Position numbers and translations under genes: made by a program. A stretch of 64,000 nt of DNA from Cerasicoccus frondis (GTDB lineage: Bacteria; Verrucomicrobiota; Verrucomicrobiia; Opitutales; Cerasicoccaceae): NCBI GenBank assembly GCA_031296915.1, contig JAVDPC010000005.1, positions 1 through 64,000 of the forward strand, in the 5' to 3' direction. The notes under the pieces are model-generated. The model was not told where the DNA came from and ran no database searches. It was given only the letters and a program-made list of their open reading frames with translations. Below are positions 43,105-53,389 of this stretch, one piece after another (the first letter of the stretch is position 1; each line of letters begins with the position of its first letter).

Positions 43105-44400
43105 TTAATGTGTATGAATGCGCATAGGCATATTGCGCTTCATTCGCCTACGATTTACAAACATGTACCCTAAAAAATACCCAAAGCCAAGCCACAACGC
43201 TCGATTCATGTGTAAACTCAGGCTGCTCATAGATTGCAGATAGGAAAAAACAAATAATGTTGCAATTACGCTATACTCTAAATCTGGGTGAAAGCGAAAC
43301 CTAAGAGTTCTCCACATTAAATTTGACAGAACCAAAATTGACATAAACAGCATCGGTAGCCCTAAAAGCCCAAAGCGCACAAGCATTTCCAGCCACTGAT
43401 TATGCGGATAGCCCTGATAATTCCTTTCCCCCAAGAACACCCATTCACTAAGACTATTCAAATAGCTTAGCCACATATACTCCCTAGACATAGAGGAGCC
43501 ATCCGTCACCGGACCGCCAGCAAGCGATAAAAACATAAGTTCAAACCTATCAATTAAAACATCTATACGTTCAGCAATGCCATAATTAGTCTTATAAAAC
43601 ACAAATAAAATCGGAACGACTATAGCAATTCCAAGAAACAAAAAGCCTAGATTCTTGAGAGAAAAATATCTTCGATGGCGAGTGAGTATAACAAAATAAA
43701 CAATAGCTCCCGCCCCCCACAACACCGCCCCCTTAGAGGCGGAAGAAAGAACAATAAAGGATGCTAAACTCCCCACAAGGATATACAACACCTTTCGCCA
43801 AACACTTTCGCTCAAGACACCAAGAACAAGAAATATCAAACTCAAACACATGTTCGCATATGCAACACCTACTGGGTTCAATCCCGTTTCAGCATAATCT
43901 CGAGATGCACCAGCAAAGCTAATCTGTTTTACAAACCTCATAAATGCCATAAGAGCTACAGCAGCAACCAAAGCAACAACAACAAAGGACCAATGTTTAG
44001 AACTAAGAAAATCTTCTCCCTTCTCTACTGCTAACACATAACCAGCACAAAACAGCATCAAACACATAATATTAAACACAATCTGCGTTGAATCATAGAC
44101 TATCGCGTGATTTTGCACTTTTGAAAGTAAAGCTAAAGCGACAAAGTAGGCCCCAGAAAGCAACAGCATTGGTAAATGATTAAGAACCGAAAATTTAGCG
44201 CGAATGATAGATGCCAGCATAATTAAAAAGAAGCCTGCAACTATACTACCAACCCGAATAGCGTTACCTGCTACAAAATATATACTTTGACTCCAATACA
44301 TAAGGACAAGGCCAACGATCACCAACGCACCTGATGAGGCGTAGAGTTTTGCCCAAACAGACAACTGTTTCTTTCCAACATTACGTACCATAAACCACAT
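43105..44400 (-). CDS. Polytopic Wzy/O-antigen-ligase-like protein
   Basis: A 431-residue membrane protein with about 11-12 predicted helices. It has a large periplasmic loop around GASRDYAETGLNPVGVAYA and a conserved-looking motif ERNYQGYPHNQWLEMLVRFGLLGLP, the HNxxLE-type signature of O-antigen polymerases/ligases (Wzy_C/WaaL superfamily). It would join repeat units or ligate chains in the periplasmic face. Its AT-rich code fits the transferred cassette. Two such proteins exist in this window; this one is the shorter. Confidence 0.8.
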   Translation of the reverse strand: MWFMVRNVGKKQLSVWAKLYASSGALVIVGLVLMYWSQSIYFVAGNAIRVGSIVAGFFLIMLASIIRAKFSVLNHLPMLLLSGAYFVALALLSKVQNHAIVYDSTQIVFNIMCLMLFCAGYVLAVEKGEDFLSSKHWSFVVVALVAAVALMAFMRFVKQISFAGASRDYAETGLNPVGVAYANMCLSLIFLVLGVLSESVWRKVLYILVGSLASFIVLSSASKGAVLWGAGAIVYFVILTRHRRYFSLKNLGFLFLGIAIVVPILFVFYKTNYGIAERIDVLIDRFELMFLSLAGGPVTDGSSMSREYMWLSYLNSLSEWVFLGERNYQGYPHNQWLEMLVRFGLLGLPMLFMSILVLSNLMWRTLRFRFHPDLEYSVIATLFVFSYLQSMSSLSLHMNRALWLGFGYFLGYMFVNRRRMKRNMPMRIHTH

Positions 44401-44448
44401 TCCAACTTAACGAACAAACGAAACTAGCGCAATGCATAAGCTTACAAC

Positions 44449-45582
44449 TCACCGCGCCAATAGCTTAACAAAACTTTCATAATAAAGATCACCAACACTC
44501 TGCATTGAAAACTTACTTTCAACTAGCATACGAGAACGCATCCCCATACCACCACGCACAGACCCATCGAATGCAAGCCGATCCAAAGCAGCAGCAAACT
44601 CTTGCGAAGTATTTGCAATGAAGCCATTGGAACCATCACACAACAGGCGCGAACTCGAAAATGAAGAAATTACAATAGGCAAACCACATGACATAGCCTC
44701 CAACACACCATTCGGCATTCCCTCGCTTAGTGAGGGCAACCCATAAACATCTGCATTCGAATAATAATCGCCTAATTCACGTTGATAGCCCTCGAACTTG
44801 ACATCATCTTTCATACCGATACATTGGCTAAGTTCTTTAAGCTCTACTAAATAATCCTCTTCCTGAAAAGGCCCAACGAAAATTACGCGCCAAAGAGCTC
44901 GAGATTCCGCAAACGACATTGCCTCCAATAACAGATGTGGCCGCTTTCGTCGACACAATGCCCCAGTAAACAACAAACTCAACTTTCGATCAGCGCTTCC
45001 ATTACAAGGATACGAAGACGATGGCTTGAAACGTCTATGATCCACACCGTTGTATGTAAGAATCAGCTTTTCCTCAGAAATCCCAACACCTTTTAATTCC
45101 TCATAAATTTCTTCGCTGATAACAAAGTACAAATCCATTTGGTTTGCAAATATACGCCGCAAGAATAGCAGAATGGAATTCTTACTAGAAGTAAATCCAG
45201 TTGGAGCAGCTGCAGCTTTCAAACAAACCGAATATCCAAGCAATTTTGCAATAATCGCTGGTATAAATATTGGTGAATACACATCCAATCCATGAAAAAC
45301 ATATCCACGGTCTCTATATCTCCATAACAATGAGAAGGATCTAAAAACATAGAGCAAGAGCCCCCAGCCCCACGAATGATATCCTCCCTCCAATTTAACT
45401 ACCTCACAATACGCATCACGGTCCTCCTGCTCATCGCACGAATGAACAAGCACTACATTCATATTTTTCCTACGCACCATTTCCGAATACATATTATATG
45501 CATTAGTGCCAGGCCCATAATAATGCCCCCCGGCTCCCTTAGGACTCCACAACAATACGTTCAAGACATTTCCTGAAGACAT
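44449..45582 (-). CDS. Glycosyltransferase, GT4 family
   Basis: A 377-residue protein beginning MSSGNVLNVLLWSPKGAGGHYYG, typical of GT4 enzymes of capsule loci. The C-terminal domain has LLFTGALCRRKRPHLLLEAM, WRVIFVGPFQEEDYL and ADVYGLPSLSEGMPNGVLEAMSCGLPIV, with the GT4 E-x7-E at SEGMPNGVLEA. It overlaps the next gene (pyruvyl transferase) by 22 bases. Donor and acceptor are not known. Confidence 0.9.
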   Translation of the reverse strand: MSSGNVLNVLLWSPKGAGGHYYGPGTNAYNMYSEMVRRKNMNVVLVHSCDEQEDRDAYCEVVKLEGGYHSWGWGLLLYVFRSFSLLWRYRDRGYVFHGLDVYSPIFIPAIIAKLLGYSVCLKAAAAPTGFTSSKNSILLFLRRIFANQMDLYFVISEEIYEELKGVGISEEKLILTYNGVDHRRFKPSSSYPCNGSADRKLSLLFTGALCRRKRPHLLLEAMSFAESRALWRVIFVGPFQEEDYLVELKELSQCIGMKDDVKFEGYQRELGDYYSNADVYGLPSLSEGMPNGVLEAMSCGLPIVISSFSSSRLLCDGSNGFIANTSQEFAAALDRLAFDGSVRGGMGMRSRMLVESKFSMQSVGDLYYESFVKLLAR

Positions 45583-46640
45583 TTTTCTAACATTAGATAA
45601 TTTTTTAACGATGCCTCCACTACCTCAGTTGTCAATTTTACTGGCTCCAGTCTCCCAATCGACAACATATAAATGAGGCGTTCAAATTTCTCTGCATCGA
45701 AACCATTTAAGGTTACACAAAGGTCTTGTCGTTTAATTTGATCAAAAAACCTTACATTCTTTGGATGCTTGGGTACAGAAATAACAGATTTTCCGTATGC
45801 ACTAGCCACAATAGCTGTGTGTAATTTATTAGTGATTACACAGCCTGAGGCCCGAATCAATGCACAAGTCTCCCACGGACCACTATATTCAAAAATCTGA
45901 CTATGACATGCGCCAAGGTAGCTCGCCCACTCATCTAACATCACGCGAGAACCGGCACGGTCAGACATTAAGCATAATTCAACTTCAGAATTATCTGCCA
46001 AGTATCTCTTAACTATTTTAGCTATTTCCGACGAACAATTCGAAGCCCATGGCCCACCCGACGGATGAAGCAAAACTCTTTTAGAATTCGCAGAGACTTC
46101 ACTTAAATCAATTTCTGGAATCTCAACCACCCCCATAGACAATGCTATATCAGCAGTCTCACAGCACAAGGTACGATCAACACCAAGCGACTCGACAAAA
46201 TCAATCGATTCACGATTCCGAAGCGCAAGGCATGCAAACCGCTTCATACACAAAGCAGTTAATCTTCGAGAGAGAAAGGAACTCATAGGTCCGGCCTCTA
46301 CACCTAGCATGTAAACAGACTTTTTACGCATCAAAAATCCATAAGCTATTGGCAGGTGAGTTCTGGCAAATCTTAAATTCCAACGAATCCTACGTAATGG
46401 TTGCTCCCCAAAATAACCGCCGCCGCCGTAAACCAGACAACTACACTTATCATAATCAGAAGCCTGATTAAACCTACGAACACCACCAATGCTTTGTAAA
46501 CGCGCGAGTGTAAAATCACACACATTAGATATCGCAATATCATGGCCCATTTCAACAATTTTACGACACAGTAGACCTAACAATAATGTATCGCCAAAAT
46601 TATCACCGCAATAGGCACCATGGACCGCAATCAGACTCAT
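45561..46640 (-). CDS. Polysaccharide pyruvyl transferase family protein (CsaB-like)
   Basis: A 359-residue protein that starts MSLIAVHGAYCGDNFGDTLLLG, the family opening (GxxxNxGD). Other motifs: VYGGGGYFGE, a run YMLGVEAGPMSS and a VITNKLHTAIVASAYGKSVISV end, where KLHTAI is the conserved KxH site. The enzyme would transfer pyruvate from PEP as a ketal onto a sugar. Pyruvylation adds negative charge. Its ATGA overlap with the Wzx gene places it in the operon. Confidence 0.9.
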   Translation of the reverse strand: MSLIAVHGAYCGDNFGDTLLLGLLCRKIVEMGHDIAISNVCDFTLARLQSIGGVRRFNQASDYDKCSCLVYGGGGYFGEQPLRRIRWNLRFARTHLPIAYGFLMRKKSVYMLGVEAGPMSSFLSRRLTALCMKRFACLALRNRESIDFVESLGVDRTLCCETADIALSMGVVEIPEIDLSEVSANSKRVLLHPSGGPWASNCSSEIAKIVKRYLADNSEVELCLMSDRAGSRVMLDEWASYLGACHSQIFEYSGPWETCALIRASGCVITNKLHTAIVASAYGKSVISVPKHPKNVRFFDQIKRQDLCVTLNGFDAEKFERLIYMLSIGRLEPVKLTTEVVEASLKNYLMLEKCLQEMS

Positions 46641-48094
46641 TTTTTAAGCTTTTGAATGTATTGTGATGCAAACTTTAAAATTGGCAGCAAAGCAGATGCT
46701 GATTCTTTCCTAATTAAAAAAGCATGAATAGCAAAAAACAAAGCAATTAAAGCGAAAGCTAAAAAAACACCAAGCTTTACAACACCCATTGCATAGACAA
46801 ACAGAAACACGATAAAAGCCAACGCATATATCACATTAATTTTAATAACCGACAAAACTATGCAAGGTTCCACTTTCTTAATATAGGCACAGGAGACTAC
46901 TAGGCAACCCAAACCATAGGTCAAATACGCTAGAGCCATTGCAATTGAAATAGCATTAATTGAACCTATGATAGCCCCTCCCGCAGCAGCAATAAACAAT
47001 ATAAGAGCGTTTATAACCATTACGAAGAATGCTCTTTTCCATAAGCCACATGACTCAAAAAATGCCCGAAGCATGTATGAAGACATCCGAATAGGCATAA
47101 TCAACAACAACGCCTGAGCAACAATCACAGACTCCAACCACTTCGCGCCCCAAATAAATTCAATCAATTCACCTATCAGGGCGGCTGAAATAAACATAAT
47201 TGGATAAACTACTACCAAAACAGCAAGCAAAGCCTTTCCATAAAACGCACGCTGAGCATTCTCATCTTCCACCAAAGAACTCATCCTTGGCATCAAAACA
47301 TTTCCAATAATAGCCCCCGAAATCATATTGCCAAATGCCGCAACCAACTGAAATCCAAAATAATAAACACCAACCACCTCAGGCGAAACAAACAGCCCCA
47401 AAACCATATAATCCCCATTTAGCAAAAAACCAATAAGCCCACCAATCAGCATCAACCAAATCAATGATTTATAGTTTTCTAAAAGATAGTGCCCAAGATC
47501 TGAAACCGATACATTGTTTCTAAAACTTAAGGCACTCAACCGCCAGTAAGCAAACATCTCAAGTATAGAAATCAAAGGACGTTGAACAACAAAACTGAAT
47601 GCACCAAAACCAATCATTGCCAACGGAACAGACAGGATACTCGCCAGACTATTTTTGTAGAAATCGATCCTAGCAACCGAAGAATAATTTGAGGAAACCA
47701 TCAATTTTGCACGGCAAGCAGGTGCCTCATAAGATAACAATGCAGACGAAGCAATAAGCATTACAAGCCATATAATTAAGGGTTCTCCTCGGGCAGAAGC
47801 ATATAGAAAGGAACCAATAGTCAGCAAAAAACTAAGAACAACAGCAAAAAGCAATGACAGACTCGAATCGACAGATTGTAACTTACAAATGCTCTTATGC
47901 TGTTGAATAAATAACTTTTGGAGGCTAGTGCCTCTAAAGCATGAGCCAATTACAGTAACAGAAACAGCGATACCATACAAACCATAATCACTTTTACTCA
48001 AATACCAGCCTAAAACTATCTGCACCCCAAATGCGATAAGCCGAGAGAGCGAAGTAGAGAAAGCAAATGCAAAAATCCCAGTAACTACTTTCAA
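46637..48094 (-). CDS. Polysaccharide flippase (Wzx family)
   Basis: A 485-residue polytopic protein with about 12-14 helices and a TTG start, since no ATG lies near the 5' end. It begins MKVVTGIFAFAFSTSLSRLIAFGVQIVLGWYLSKSDYG (outline), the MATE/MviN-like Wzx start, and has repeated hydrophobic segments throughout. It would flip undecaprenyl-linked repeat units to the periplasm. Wzx, two Wzy-like proteins and a Wzz-like protein in this window together form a Wzx/Wzy-type assembly set. The gene is AT-rich. Confidence 0.88.
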   Translation of the reverse strand: MKVVTGIFAFAFSTSLSRLIAFGVQIVLGWYLSKSDYGLYGIAVSVTVIGSCFRGTSLQKLFIQQHKSICKLQSVDSSLSLLFAVVLSFLLTIGSFLYASARGEPLIIWLVMLIASSALLSYEAPACRAKLMVSSNYSSVARIDFYKNSLASILSVPLAMIGFGAFSFVVQRPLISILEMFAYWRLSALSFRNNVSVSDLGHYLLENYKSLIWLMLIGGLIGFLLNGDYMVLGLFVSPEVVGVYYFGFQLVAAFGNMISGAIIGNVLMPRMSSLVEDENAQRAFYGKALLAVLVVVYPIMFISAALIGELIEFIWGAKWLESVIVAQALLLIMPIRMSSYMLRAFFESCGLWKRAFFVMVINALILFIAAAGGAIIGSINAISIAMALAYLTYGLGCLVVSCAYIKKVEPCIVLSVIKINVIYALAFIVFLFVYAMGVVKLGVFLAFALIALFFAIHAFLIRKESASALLPILKFASQYIQKLKK

Positions 48095-48103
48095 ATTATG
48101 ACG

Positions 48104-49630
48104 CTATTTTTCAGCAATATGCATACTATTACCAATACTTTTAGAAGCTCTTCGATAAGTAAGTCCACTAACCAGCACCAAAACAATCAGCAATGACATC
48201 AGCAAAATAGGGTTACAAAGGATAAAATCGGCGAATGAATGCAGCAGGCAAACAAACAGAGCTCCAGTAGACATAAATAATTCAATCGATGCAAACCGAC
48301 CGACCCAAATCCAAATGCACCATGCGGACACTACGACTGCCAATAAAGAGTAACCTACAATGCCATATTCAGCCAAAATTTCAAAATGATCATTATGAGC
48401 ATGCGAGAATTCACGTTTTCGTTTACCATAATTTTTCTTCAATGGATTACCGATAAAGTGAACTTCTGGGTATGATAACGAATAGTAGGGCAATCGGTAA
48501 CGAAAGCTTCCAGCTCCCCAACCTATTGTAGGCTTATCTTCAAACATTTCCCAAGTCATTTCTGAAAGAGCCATGCGCATTCGAAGTGAAGCATCCATTG
48601 CTTCATCATTATCTAACCTCTGCCACCTTAGCTTCATTTCAGAAAAATCCATCGACTTTAAATACCATCCCCCCATTATCAATATCGAAATAATTATTAC
48701 GCCAGCGCCAATAACACCTCCAGTGCTAGGTCTATCTTTCCAGCGTATAGCAAAAGGCAGCAAAAACAGAAAACATAAGATTAAGGCAGCTGCACCCAAC
48801 CAGCCACCACGTGATGTATTTAATCCCAAACCAGCTAGACAAATTACTGCGAATAAAATTGCCAACCATGGTATCCCAGTTACCAAAAACCCCTTTCTAA
48901 CCATATGAAGTGCCATAGCAAAGCCCAACCCCATCGTGAGGTATAAGTATACGGCAGCTTGGTTACGATAGACAAAGGGACCAAAGGCTCCTCCGTTCCG
49001 CTCATATTTTTCAATCCAAAACAAATGCTCGTTGTCAGACAAGTGATGCGCGATGCTCGCAAGGCTAAGCACAGCGCCCGTCGCCAAAGCCATCCAGCCG
49101 AGTGCTAGCCAAGCCTTACGGCTATTAAGGCTCATCCACAAGCCGCAGACGAAAGCCCAGGCGCCAGCCCAGAAGATGACCATGCGCCAGGCATTCATCA
49201 TATAGAAATTTGATAAAATGCTTTGTGGCAACCATGCGATGAAATACTCTGGTTTTCGGTCGGCAACGAAGTAACTCGTCTCGTCGACATACACTTGCTC
49301 CATGCTCGGATTGAGCGCCTGAATGATCACGTAGAGGACGAAGAGACCACCGAGCCAAAAGGGTGGCAATTTAACCAACTTCACCAATCGTTTTCGCCAA
49401 GCTGCGAATCCCGAAAACGGCGTTAACGCCACTAGGAAAATCAAAGCCTGCATGCTGGCGATCGACACTTGGCTCCACCAAACCATCCCACCGAGCAAGA
49501 ACGGAGAAATGCAAACAGCCGGCGCAGCAACTCCCAGAATCACCCATTCGTCACGGCTAATCTTTGAGCGGGAAGATCTGCGCAAGTGTTCGCCTTTGCG
49601 GAAGGCTTCAACTGTTAAAGCGTCACTCAC
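48104..49630 (-). CDS. O-antigen ligase/polymerase family protein
   Basis: A 508-residue membrane protein with a GTG start and about ten helices. The periplasmic loop carries GWGAGSFRYRLPYY and HAHNDHFEILAEYGIVGY, the signature of the O-antigen ligase family (Wzy_C). It is longer than the other Wzy-like protein and better matches EPS-type polymerases. The 5' part of the gene (about 49000-49630) is clearly GC-richer than the 3' part (about 48100-48900), as if a recombination joint lay inside it. It is adjacent to rfbA (12-base gap). Confidence 0.87.
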   Translation of the reverse strand: MSDALTVEAFRKGEHLRRSSRSKISRDEWVILGVAAPAVCISPFLLGGMVWWSQVSIASMQALIFLVALTPFSGFAAWRKRLVKLVKLPPFWLGGLFVLYVIIQALNPSMEQVYVDETSYFVADRKPEYFIAWLPQSILSNFYMMNAWRMVIFWAGAWAFVCGLWMSLNSRKAWLALGWMALATGAVLSLASIAHHLSDNEHLFWIEKYERNGGAFGPFVYRNQAAVYLYLTMGLGFAMALHMVRKGFLVTGIPWLAILFAVICLAGLGLNTSRGGWLGAAALILCFLFLLPFAIRWKDRPSTGGVIGAGVIIISILIMGGWYLKSMDFSEMKLRWQRLDNDEAMDASLRMRMALSEMTWEMFEDKPTIGWGAGSFRYRLPYYSLSYPEVHFIGNPLKKNYGKRKREFSHAHNDHFEILAEYGIVGYSLLAVVVSAWCIWIWVGRFASIELFMSTGALFVCLLHSFADFILCNPILLMSLLIVLVLVSGLTYRRASKSIGNSMHIAEK

Positions 49631-49642
49631 TTATTCGTGTAT

Positions 49643-50509
49643 TTAAGCAATCCGCAAAACGGATTCTAAATAATCTCCATAGCCTGATTTGGCAAATTTA
49701 GCAGCAAGCATCAAAAGCTGCTCTTTGCTAATGAAGCCTGATCGATAGGCGACTTCTTCAATGCACCCAATCTTAGTGCCTTGTCGCTCTTCAATGACAC
49801 GCACGAAAGTAGAAGCTTCATTGAGCGATGCAAAGGTCCCAGTATCAAGCCAGGCAATGCCGCGATTGAAAACGCCGACCTTCAGCTTCTTGCGCTCTAG
49901 ATAGATCTGATTGACCGTGGTAATTTCGTATTCACCCCTGGGAGAAGGAGCAATGCTTTCGGCAATCCCAACGACTTCGTTGTCATAAAAATAGAGTCCT
50001 GGAACCGCGTAATTGGACTTCGGTAGATCAGGTTTTTCCTCAATAGAAATCGCGTTACGCGCCTGATCGAACTCTACGACGCCATAGCGCTCAGGATCTT
50101 GGACTGGCGCCGCAAAAATAACGGCCCCATCTGGATCTGTGTGTGCTCGCACCAAATTACTAAAGCCAGACCCATAGAAAATGTTATCGCCAAGAACTAA
50201 AGCCACCTTTTCGGCGCCGATGAATTCTTTGCCAATGACAAATGCCTGGGCAAGTCCATTGGGCGACTCCTGCACGGCATAACTAAAAGCGCAACCAATC
50301 TCAGATCCATCACCCAACAAACGCTGAAAGGCTGGCTGATCCTCCGGCGTCGTGATGATTAAAATTTCGCGAATGCCCGCGAGCATTAGCACCGAAAGCG
50401 GATAATAAATCATCGGCTTATCATACACCGGCATGAGCTGCTTCGACACCGCCAGCGTAATGGGGTGCAAACGCGTCCCTGATCCGCCAGCTAAAACAAT
50501 CCCTTTCAT
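49643..50509 (-). CDS. rfbA: Glucose-1-phosphate thymidylyltransferase
   Basis: A 288-residue protein with [42 protein letters not shown] start (outline), [17 protein letters not shown] and the GRGVAWLDTG-like segment [15 protein letters not shown]. It makes dTDP-glucose from dTTP and glucose-1-phosphate. The neighbouring gene encodes the dTDP-glucose 4,6-dehydratase. rfbC and rfbD are not in this window, so the dTDP-sugar may stop at the 4-keto-6-deoxy stage here or be finished elsewhere. Confidence 0.95.
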   Translation of the reverse strand: MKGIVLAGGSGTRLHPITLAVSKQLMPVYDKPMIYYPLSVLMLAGIREILIITTPEDQPAFQRLLGDGSEIGCAFSYAVQESPNGLAQAFVIGKEFIGAEKVALVLGDNIFYGSGFSNLVRAHTDPDGAVIFAAPVQDPERYGVVEFDQARNAISIEEKPDLPKSNYAVPGLYFYDNEVVGIAESIAPSPRGEYEITTVNQIYLERKKLKVGVFNRGIAWLDTGTFASLNEASTFVRVIEERQGTKIGCIEEVAYRSGFISKEQLLMLAAKFAKSGYGDYLESVLRIA

Positions 50510-50513
50510 CCGC

Positions 50514-51578
50514 TTAATTGCAGCAAGCCTTGCCTTGCCGTTCGAGGCGATACGAACCGCTTAAAATCTGTTCCCACCAAGCTTGATTTTCCAAATACCA
50601 AATCACGGTTTTGCGAAAGCCGCTTTCACTCTCTTCCGATGGCTCCCAGCCAAGCTCGTCGCGAATTTTGGATGCATTGATCGCATAACGCATGTCATGC
50701 CCCGGTCGGTCCTTCACCATGGTAATCAACGACGCGAATCCCTCAACTGGCGCATCATCGACCAAGTCATCCATGATCCCGCATAGCATTTTCACCAAGT
50801 CGATATTCCGCCACTCGTTATTGCCGCCGATATTGTAAGTCTCACCAACAGAGCCACGAGTGACGACACGATAGAGTGCTTCGGCGTGATCTTGGACAAA
50901 CAGCCAATCACGCACATTTTCGCCCTTGCCATAAACCGGGATCGGTTCGTGGCGCAGGCATTTGAGAATCACTACTGGAATGAGCTTCTCAGGAAATTGA
51001 TAAGCGCCGTAATTGTTCGAGCAATTCGTCACGATAACAGGCAAACCAAAAGTGTCTCCCCAAGCGCGCGTCAAATGATCAGCCGCAGCTTTACTTGCTG
51101 AATAAGGCGAATGCGGATCGTAAGCGGTTGTTTCCGAAAACGCGGGGTCGGTCGCCGCAAGCGAGCCATAAACCTCGTCAGTCGAAACATTCAAAAAGCG
51201 AAACGACTCACGACGCTCTTTATCCAAACTTTCAAAATACTCACGCGCTGCTTGGAGCAAGGTGTAAGTGCCGATAATATTGGTCTGAATAAATTCGCCT
51301 GGACCATCGATTGAGCGGTCCACATGGCTTTCCGCAGCCAGATGCATCACGGCGTCCGGCTGATGACGCTTAAATATTTCACGCATCGATTCAGCGCATG
51401 CAATATCGGCATGTTCAAAAGCATAGTTGGCGTGGGACTCCACGTCAGACAACGAGGCTCGGTTACCGGCATAAGTCAGCTTATCGACATTGATAACCTG
51501 CTCGCCTTTATCTTGCACCAGCAAACGGACAAGGTTGGAGCCGATAAAGCCGCAACCACCAGTAACTAAAATCTTCAC
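50514..51578 (-). CDS. rfbB: dTDP-glucose 4,6-dehydratase
   Basis: A 354-residue SDR with a GTG start, [14 protein letters not shown], the [13 protein letters not shown] catalytic region, [13 protein letters not shown] (Tyr-Lys) and [15 protein letters not shown]. The product is dTDP-4-keto-6-deoxyglucose. The gene is 4 bases from rfbA. Its C-terminus ends GKACCN, an ordinary but slightly odd tail. It may feed 4-amino-6-deoxy sugars or rhamnose; the later steps are not encoded here. Confidence 0.95.
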   Translation of the reverse strand: MKILVTGGCGFIGSNLVRLLVQDKGEQVINVDKLTYAGNRASLSDVESHANYAFEHADIACAESMREIFKRHQPDAVMHLAAESHVDRSIDGPGEFIQTNIIGTYTLLQAAREYFESLDKERRESFRFLNVSTDEVYGSLAATDPAFSETTAYDPHSPYSASKAAADHLTRAWGDTFGLPVIVTNCSNNYGAYQFPEKLIPVVILKCLRHEPIPVYGKGENVRDWLFVQDHAEALYRVVTRGSVGETYNIGGNNEWRNIDLVKMLCGIMDDLVDDAPVEGFASLITMVKDRPGHDMRYAINASKIRDELGWEPSEESESGFRKTVIWYLENQAWWEQILSGSYRLERQGKACCN

Positions 51579-51605
51579 TCTGCTGCTTTCAAATTCGCGT
51601 TCTAG

Positions 51606-52613
51606 CTACAGCCCCTTCGGAGATGAATCCGCAAACACATCGTGCATGCGCAGAAGCCCAAGTAATTTGCGCTGAGGCCCATCAATTACGGGTAAGACAT
51701 AGATCTTGCGAGACTCCATCAGCTCAAGTGCGGCATTGATCGACGCATCGATCTCAATGGACACCGGATCTTTAGTCATTATTTCCTCGGCGCGTGAATT
51801 GAGCACACCATCGTTTAGTAGCGAACGACGCACATCGCCATCCGTCACAATCCCCAGCAAAATGCCATCGGCGTCCACCACACATACCGCACCAAGATTT
51901 GGGCGGGTCGACTCGGCTATGACATCACGAAATGACGCATGAGGCGATATGCGAGGAAGCTCGTCGCCGCTGTGCATCAGGTCTTTCACCTTCAGCAAAA
52001 GGCGCACGCCCAATGCGCCACCTGGATGGCGTAAAGCAAACTCATCCGGGCGAAAATCTCGGGCTTTCATCATGGCCGCAGCCAAGGCGTCACCAATCAC
52101 CAATGCACAGGTTGTGCTCGTCATGGGCGCCAAGTTGAGCGGGCAAGCTTCCTTTTCGATGGTCGCATTGAGCACGTGATGGCAACGGCGAGCCAACGGC
52201 GTATCCACTTTCCCGAAAATTCCAATCACCGGCGTATTCAATCGCTCCAGAGTAGGCAGCATCTTAACCAATTCTACGGTGCTGCCACTGTTAGATAACA
52301 TGAGGACTGCATCGCCTGGCGACACATAGCCCAAATCGCCATGCAACGCCTCAGCGGCGTTCATGAAAATCGCTGGCGTCCCAGTGCTTGCCAAAGTCGC
52401 GGCAATTTTAGAGCCAACCAGGCCCGACTTACCCAGGCCCGTCACTACAACTTTGCCCTGCAAAGTAAGCAGCAACTCCACAACATCATTAAAGCTGGAT
52501 TCCAGCTGCTCCAGGACCGCATTTAGCGACGTAATTTCGTCGCTGAATACTTGCCGGGCTGTCGAATAATAATCCACCTGCTTCAAGTTACTTTCTATTG
52601 CAAAGCTTCCCAT
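51606..52613 (-). CDS. kdsD: D-arabinose 5-phosphate isomerase (KpsF/GutQ/KdsD type)
   Basis: A 335-residue protein. SIS domain at about residues 35-190 with [30 protein letters not shown] core (outline) and [11 protein letters not shown], then two CBS domains (about 215-330). It interconverts ribulose-5-P and arabinose-5-P, the first step of Kdo synthesis. The 5' end overlaps the 3' end of kdsA by 19 bases, so the two are translationally linked. The presence of Kdo genes indicates LPS or a Kdo-containing capsule. Confidence 0.93.
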   Translation of the reverse strand: MGSFAIESNLKQVDYYSTARQVFSDEITSLNAVLEQLESSFNDVVELLLTLQGKVVVTGLGKSGLVGSKIAATLASTGTPAIFMNAAEALHGDLGYVSPGDAVLMLSNSGSTVELVKMLPTLERLNTPVIGIFGKVDTPLARRCHHVLNATIEKEACPLNLAPMTSTTCALVIGDALAAAMMKARDFRPDEFALRHPGGALGVRLLLKVKDLMHSGDELPRISPHASFRDVIAESTRPNLGAVCVVDADGILLGIVTDGDVRRSLLNDGVLNSRAEEIMTKDPVSIEIDASINAALELMESRKIYVLPVIDGPQRKLLGLLRMHDVFADSSPKGL

Positions 52614-53374
52614 AAAGCCACCAGCTTCGGCAGTTCGCGAACAAGCTCATCCAACGGCACCTGACTTTGCGCATCGGAAATCGCCTCGGCGGGGTTGGGA
52701 TGCGTTTCCATGAACAAACCATTGGCGCCAGCCGCCAACGCGGCCCGTGCTAGAGGCAATACAAATTCACGTTGGCCACCGCTCTTGCCACCCGCCCCCC
52801 CCGGGATCTGCACACTGTGCGTGGCGTCGAAAACAGTAGGATGCCCCCACTGCCCCATGATGCTAAAGTTTCGCATGTCGGCAACGAGGTTCTGGTAGCC
52901 GAAAGTTGAGCCACGCTCGGTCAACCAGATTTCCTTTGCATGCGCACCTTCAAGCTTGTTCACCACAAACTCCATTTCGAAGGGCGACAGGAATTGGCCT
53001 TTCTTCACGTTGACGATACGCCCGGTCTCTGCCGCAGCGACGAGTAGATCCGTCTGTCGGCAAAGAAAGGCTGGCACTTGCAAAACATCGCATACTTCCC
53101 CCACCGGCGCAGCCTGATCGGGTAAGTGGAAGTCCGTGAGCACTGGCAGTCCAAACTCTTTTTTGACCCGAGCCAGAAGCGCCAACCCTTCATCCATACC
53201 CGGACCGCGGTTACTGCCCAGTGAAGTGCGGTTCGCCTTATCGAAAGAGCCTTTGAAGATGATATTCAGCACGGGAAACTCGTCTCGCCAACGCACGACT
53301 TGCTCCGCCACCGGAGCACAAACATCCCAGCTTTCCAAGGCACAGGGCCCAGCAATGAAAATCAATTTATTCAT
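52595..53374 (-). CDS. kdsA: 3-deoxy-8-phosphooctulonate synthase (Kdo-8-P synthase)
   Basis: A 259-residue protein with [41 protein letters not shown], the [16 protein letters not shown] stretch and [12 protein letters not shown]. It condenses arabinose-5-P and PEP to Kdo-8-P in the cytoplasm. It is a shorter (about 260 residue) form without an obvious extension. kdsB and kdsC are not in the window. Confidence 0.96.
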   Translation of the reverse strand: MNKLIFIAGPCALESWDVCAPVAEQVVRWRDEFPVLNIIFKGSFDKANRTSLGSNRGPGMDEGLALLARVKKEFGLPVLTDFHLPDQAAPVGEVCDVLQVPAFLCRQTDLLVAAAETGRIVNVKKGQFLSPFEMEFVVNKLEGAHAKEIWLTERGSTFGYQNLVADMRNFSIMGQWGHPTVFDATHSVQIPGGAGGKSGGQREFVLPLARAALAAGANGLFMETHPNPAEAISDAQSQVPLDELVRELPKLVALWEALQ

Positions 53375-53389
53375 ATCTGAAAGAATGGC

